Shown here in pieces: positions 61,648 to 64,000 of a DNA stretch of 64,000 nucleotides. Origin of the DNA: JBBDIK01 sp964640385 (GTDB lineage Bacteria; Actinomycetota; UBA4738; JBBDHU01); assembly GCA_964640385.1 (NCBI GenBank), contig CAZXFL010000001.1, forward strand, positions 62,001 through 126,000, written 5' to 3'. Position numbers and translations under genes: made by a program. Under the pieces are notes generated by a model. That model was not told the DNA's origin and made no database searches. It saw only the letters and a list, made by a program, of their open reading frames with translations. Each line of letters starts with the position of its first letter. Position 1 is the first letter of the stretch.

Positions 61648-61932
61648 TCAGCATATCGCGGTCCGCAAGACCATCAGGATGACGAAGGCGATGATGGGCG
61701 AAAGGTCCAGCCCGACGGCTCCCGCCCGGATCGGTGGGAGCAGCTTGCTCAGGGGCTTGAGCACCGGGTCCGTGAGGTCCATCAGGAGTGTGTGGAGGGT
61801 CTTCCCGGGGCCCGAGAACGGCACCGGGAACCACGACCAGATGATCCGCGCGAACAGGATGATCCAGTAGATGGAGAGGGCGACGCAGATGATGCGGACA
61901 ACGACGTTGTTGGGCGCGACTTGTGCGAGCAT
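61648..61932 (-). CDS. YggT-family membrane protein
   Basis: 94 aa, two hydrophobic segments (VVVRIICVALSIYWIILFARI and LSPIIAFVILMVL) around the conserved linker TLLMDLTDPVLKPLSKLLPP that defines the family. Function unclear; in this cluster it is thought to assist membrane or osmotic functions near the division site. ATG 61932 or GTG 61935 could start it; no strong Shine-Dalgarno. Confidence 0.9.
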   Translation of the reverse strand: MLAQVAPNNVVVRIICVALSIYWIILFARIIWSWFPVPFSGPGKTLHTLLMDLTDPVLKPLSKLLPPIRAGAVGLDLSPIIAFVILMVLRTAIC

Positions 61933-61947
61933 CACGGCGCCGACCGG

Positions 61948-62430
61948 CTAGAACTGGTTGTAGAAGCCGCCCTCACGGAGTCGTTCGCGTTCCTCCGCGG
62001 ACACCTCCATGTTGGCCGGCGTCAGCAGGTAGACGCGGTTGGCGACGGTTTCGATCGCCCCGTCGAGTCCGTACACGAGGCCCGACGCGAAGTCGACGAG
62101 GCGCCGGGCGATGGCATCGTCGGTGCTCTGGAGGTTCATGATCACCGGCACGCCCTCCTTGTACCGGTCCCCGACCTCCCGTGCGTCGTTGAAGCGCTTC
62201 GGTTCGGTCTTGTGGATAGACCCGCCCGACGGGCCGGCGCGCGCCGGCGAGATGGTCCGGACGACCGGATCGTGCGCCGCGGTACTGGTTCCAGACCTCG
62301 AGGAACGGCCCAGCCTGCGAACGGGCGCTGGCTCGGCTGCGACCTCGGCTCCGATGTCGTCCAGGTCCTCGTATTCGTCGTCCTCGACGAGCCCGAGGTA
62401 CGAGAGCGTCTTCTTCCACACGCCGGCCAT
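61948..62430 (-). CDS. sepF: Cell-division protein SepF
   Basis: 160 aa. N-terminal amphipathic membrane anchor (MAGVWKKTLSYLGLVED), acidic linker, then the SepF core IHKTEPKRFNDAREVGDRYK, VIMNLQSTDDAIARRLVDFA, SGLVYGLDGAIE and VYLLTPANMEVS. It tethers FtsZ to the membrane; Actinomycetota lack FtsA. Start ATG 62430 with AGGAGG upstream; the open frame to 62910 shadows yggS. Confidence 0.95.
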   Translation of the reverse strand: MAGVWKKTLSYLGLVEDDEYEDLDDIGAEVAAEPAPVRRLGRSSRSGTSTAAHDPVVRTISPARAGPSGGSIHKTEPKRFNDAREVGDRYKEGVPVIMNLQSTDDAIARRLVDFASGLVYGLDGAIETVANRVYLLTPANMEVSAEERERLREGGFYNQF

Positions 62431-62441
62431 CTCCGATCCTC

Positions 62442-63140
62442 CTACGGTGTCCGGGTCACCGGCCGTTCGCCGAACAGCGCGGTTCCGACCCGCACCATCG
62501 TAGCGCCTTCCTCTACCGCCACGCCGTAATCCAGGGACATTCCCATGGAAAGTTCCACCGCCTGGGGGTGGGCCTCGACGACCCGGTCCCGCAGCTCCCG
62601 GAGGCGAACGAACCAGGGGCGGGCGTCCTCGGCCGTTTCCGGGATCGGCGGCAAGGTCATCAGGCCCCGGAGCTCGACCCCCTCGAGGCCGGCGACCAGG
62701 TCGGCGAAGGCCTCCACGCCGTGGGCCGGGGTCCCGGTCCGCGCTCCGGTGAAGTCCACCTGGATCAGGGCCGGGATCCGCCGGCCCTGGGCCGCTGCTC
62801 GTTTGGCCAGCCGCAGTGTCGCCCGTCCCGGGACCAGGGTGTGGACCCAGTCCGCGGTTTCGGCCACGCGGTGTGCGGTATTGCTCTGGAGGGTTCCGAT
62901 GAAGTGCCATGCGACGCCGGCCACCGCCTCGCGCTTGACGACGAGTTCCTGGACGTAGTTCTCGCCGAAGTCGCTCACGCCGAGTGCTGCGGCTTCGGCG
63001 AGGTACCCGGCCGACACGTACTTACCGATCGCCACGAGAGTGACGTCCTCGGCGGACCTCCCCGATCGCGCCGCCGCATCCTCGATCCCGGCCCGGGTCG
63101 ACGCGAGCCGCGAAGGCATGTCGGAGGCAGCGCCGTTCAT
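62442..63140 (-). CDS. yggS: PLP homeostasis protein (YggS/PROSC family)
   Basis: 232-aa alanine-racemase-N-type barrel binding PLP through Lys40 in VAIGKYVS (usually SKT). Landmarks: VSDFGENYVQELVVKRE, WHFIGTLQSN, LIQVDFTGARTG (normally N for the F-T pair), LRGLMTLPP and LSMGMSLDYGVAVEEGATMVRVGTALFG split over the last 40 residues. The start ATG overlaps the pgeF stop as ATGA. No racemase activity is expected. Confidence 0.93.
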   Translation of the reverse strand: MNGAASDMPSRLASTRAGIEDAAARSGRSAEDVTLVAIGKYVSAGYLAEAAALGVSDFGENYVQELVVKREAVAGVAWHFIGTLQSNTAHRVAETADWVHTLVPGRATLRLAKRAAAQGRRIPALIQVDFTGARTGTPAHGVEAFADLVAGLEGVELRGLMTLPPIPETAEDARPWFVRLRELRDRVVEAHPQAVELSMGMSLDYGVAVEEGATMVRVGTALFGERPVTRTP

Positions 63141-63913
63141 GAGCGGCGCATCCCGATCGCCATCTGGCGGCCGCACGCCCCAGCGCGCCGATGGGAGAAG
63201 AAGCGGTCGGTCTCGTGGATGGTGCAGAGGCGCGTTTCCTCCGCCTCGACCCCGAGGCCCGCAAGCGTTCCGGCGATCGTCGCGGACAGGTCCAGGTAGA
63301 GCGAGCCGCCGCGTTCCTCGGTGACTGCTCCCCCGGTGGTTCCGGCCGACACCGCCAGGGCCACATCCGGCCCGACCTCGTAGTGGCATACCCCCGCGCA
63401 AGGTCCGATGGCGGCCAGGGCACGCCCGGGTTCGGCGAACAGGGCCACGGCCTTCTCGATCATGCCCGCAGCGACCCCGCGCCAGCCTGCATGGACCACC
63501 GCGAGCCGGCTCTCGGTGGCGGAGGCGACGATGACTGGGACGCAGTCGGCCGTCGCCACGGCCACGGGCAGGCCAGCACTACGGGTGGTCAGACCGTCGG
63601 TTTCAGAGATGACTCCGTCGGGCCCGTCCCAACCGCTGGCAGCCTTGGCCGGTCCGACCTGGGCGATGGTGGCGCCGTGCACCTGGCCGCCGAGCGCGAA
63701 GGGGGCGATCTCGAGTGCCTCGACGACCTGGGTCCTGTTCGCCGCCACCTTCGCAGGTTCGTCGCCCGACGAGTACGACAGGTTCAGGGAGAAGAATTCC
63801 TCGCTCGAGACTCCCCCGGTCCGCTCAGTGAAGGCGGCGAGGAAGCCCGCCTCTTCCAGGGTCGCGGAGACCAGTGCGTGCGCTCCGTCGCCGAGGTCAC
63901 GCCGCTCGATCAT
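63137..63913 (-). CDS. pgeF: Laccase-domain protein, peptidoglycan editing factor PgeF (YfiH)
   Basis: 258 aa. Metal-site residues His79 in GGQVHGATI, Cys124 in TADCVPVI and His141 in VVHAGWRGVAAGM; GPCAGVCHYEVG and ETDRFFSHRRAG are also typical. Members act as purine-nucleoside-cleaving enzymes or remove mis-incorporated residues from peptidoglycan precursors. In Actinomycetota it directly follows ftsZ, which is expected just beyond base 64000. Start ATG 63913 lacks an obvious Shine-Dalgarno; the last 87 bases of the window hold no recognisable gene. Confidence 0.93.
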   Translation of the reverse strand: MIERRDLGDGAHALVSATLEEAGFLAAFTERTGGVSSEEFFSLNLSYSSGDEPAKVAANRTQVVEALEIAPFALGGQVHGATIAQVGPAKAASGWDGPDGVISETDGLTTRSAGLPVAVATADCVPVIVASATESRLAVVHAGWRGVAAGMIEKAVALFAEPGRALAAIGPCAGVCHYEVGPDVALAVSAGTTGGAVTEERGGSLYLDLSATIAGTLAGLGVEAEETRLCTIHETDRFFSHRRAGACGRQMAIGMRRS

Positions 63914-64000
63914 GGACGCATCGTCTCAGAAGGGTCGGGACAGGAGGGATGGATCGGAAGGGTGGTGCGGGGACGGAGAGGAACCGTTCACGAGAGGCGG

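Overview
The window is high-GC DNA from an Actinomycetota (actinobacterial) chromosome, probably a deep-branching or uncultured lineage. The gene order is the evidence: pgeF-yggS-sepF-yggT-divIVA, polA/rpsA/coaE/uvrB/uvrA/uvrC/rapZ, gap-pgk-tpiA and secG. PolA carries an O-helix Tyr as in mycobacteria. GTG and TTG starts are common, and several genes appear to be transcribed without a leader. No insertion sequence, prophage, CRISPR array or replication origin was seen.

Layout. 1-1.7 kb: end of an amino-acid ABC transporter (+ strand). 1.7-6.9 kb (-): a one-carbon cluster of three tandem GcvT/DmdA/LigM-like methyltransferases followed by MetV-like and MetF-like proteins. A perfect 30-bp palindrome overlaps a near-consensus promoter in front of four of these five genes. 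7.1-10 kb: YtcJ-like amidohydrolase, a repeat-tailed unknown protein, cold-shock protein, tRNA-Leu(GAG) and secG. 10-16 kb (-): a five-gene peptide/nickel-type ABC operon. 16-20.6 kb (-): lower glycolysis (gap, a small membrane protein, pgk, tpiA, archaeal-type phosphoglycerate mutase). 20.7-33.4 kb: rapZ, uvrC, a cupredoxin lipoprotein, uvrA, chrA (+), a methyltransferase, an amidohydrolase and uvrB, so all three excinuclease subunits lie within 12 kb. yvcK and whiA, usually between rapZ and gap, are not there. 33.4-38.8 kb (-): a complete amino-acid ABC system, an ABC-2 exporter, a DUF2203 protein and a HAD hydrolase. 38.8-44 kb (-): coaE, rpsA, a membrane protein and polA.

44.1-45.0 kb: an FTR1-type iron permease (+). 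It is followed by a 579-bp gap holding the most unusual element here: a + strand promoter with a perfect -35 box and, from its predicted start point, an RNA with a 12-bp end-to-end stem, a second 13-bp hairpin domain, nine GGA triplets and a U-rich end. No ORF explains it. 45.5-50.4 kb: a LivK-like lipoprotein, tRNA-Leu(CAA), trpA, trpB, trpC and a HisA/PriA-like barrel lacking the usual catalytic acid. 50.4-57 kb: dnaE, a stand-alone RecB-type nuclease (+), rluD, lspA and a DksA/TraR-like protein. 57.2-60.7 kb: an isoleucine T-box leader and ileS (+). 60.7-63.9 kb (-): divIVA, yggT, sepF, yggS and pgeF, the cell-division cluster that normally follows ftsZ.

How the genes work together: most of the window is housekeeping (replication, repair, translation, glycolysis, tryptophan synthesis, septation). 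Accessory metabolism is concentrated at 1-9 kb, where the methyltransferases would move methyl groups from imported substrates to tetrahydrofolate and MetF/MetV would then process 5-methyl-THF. The substrates cannot be read from the sequence.
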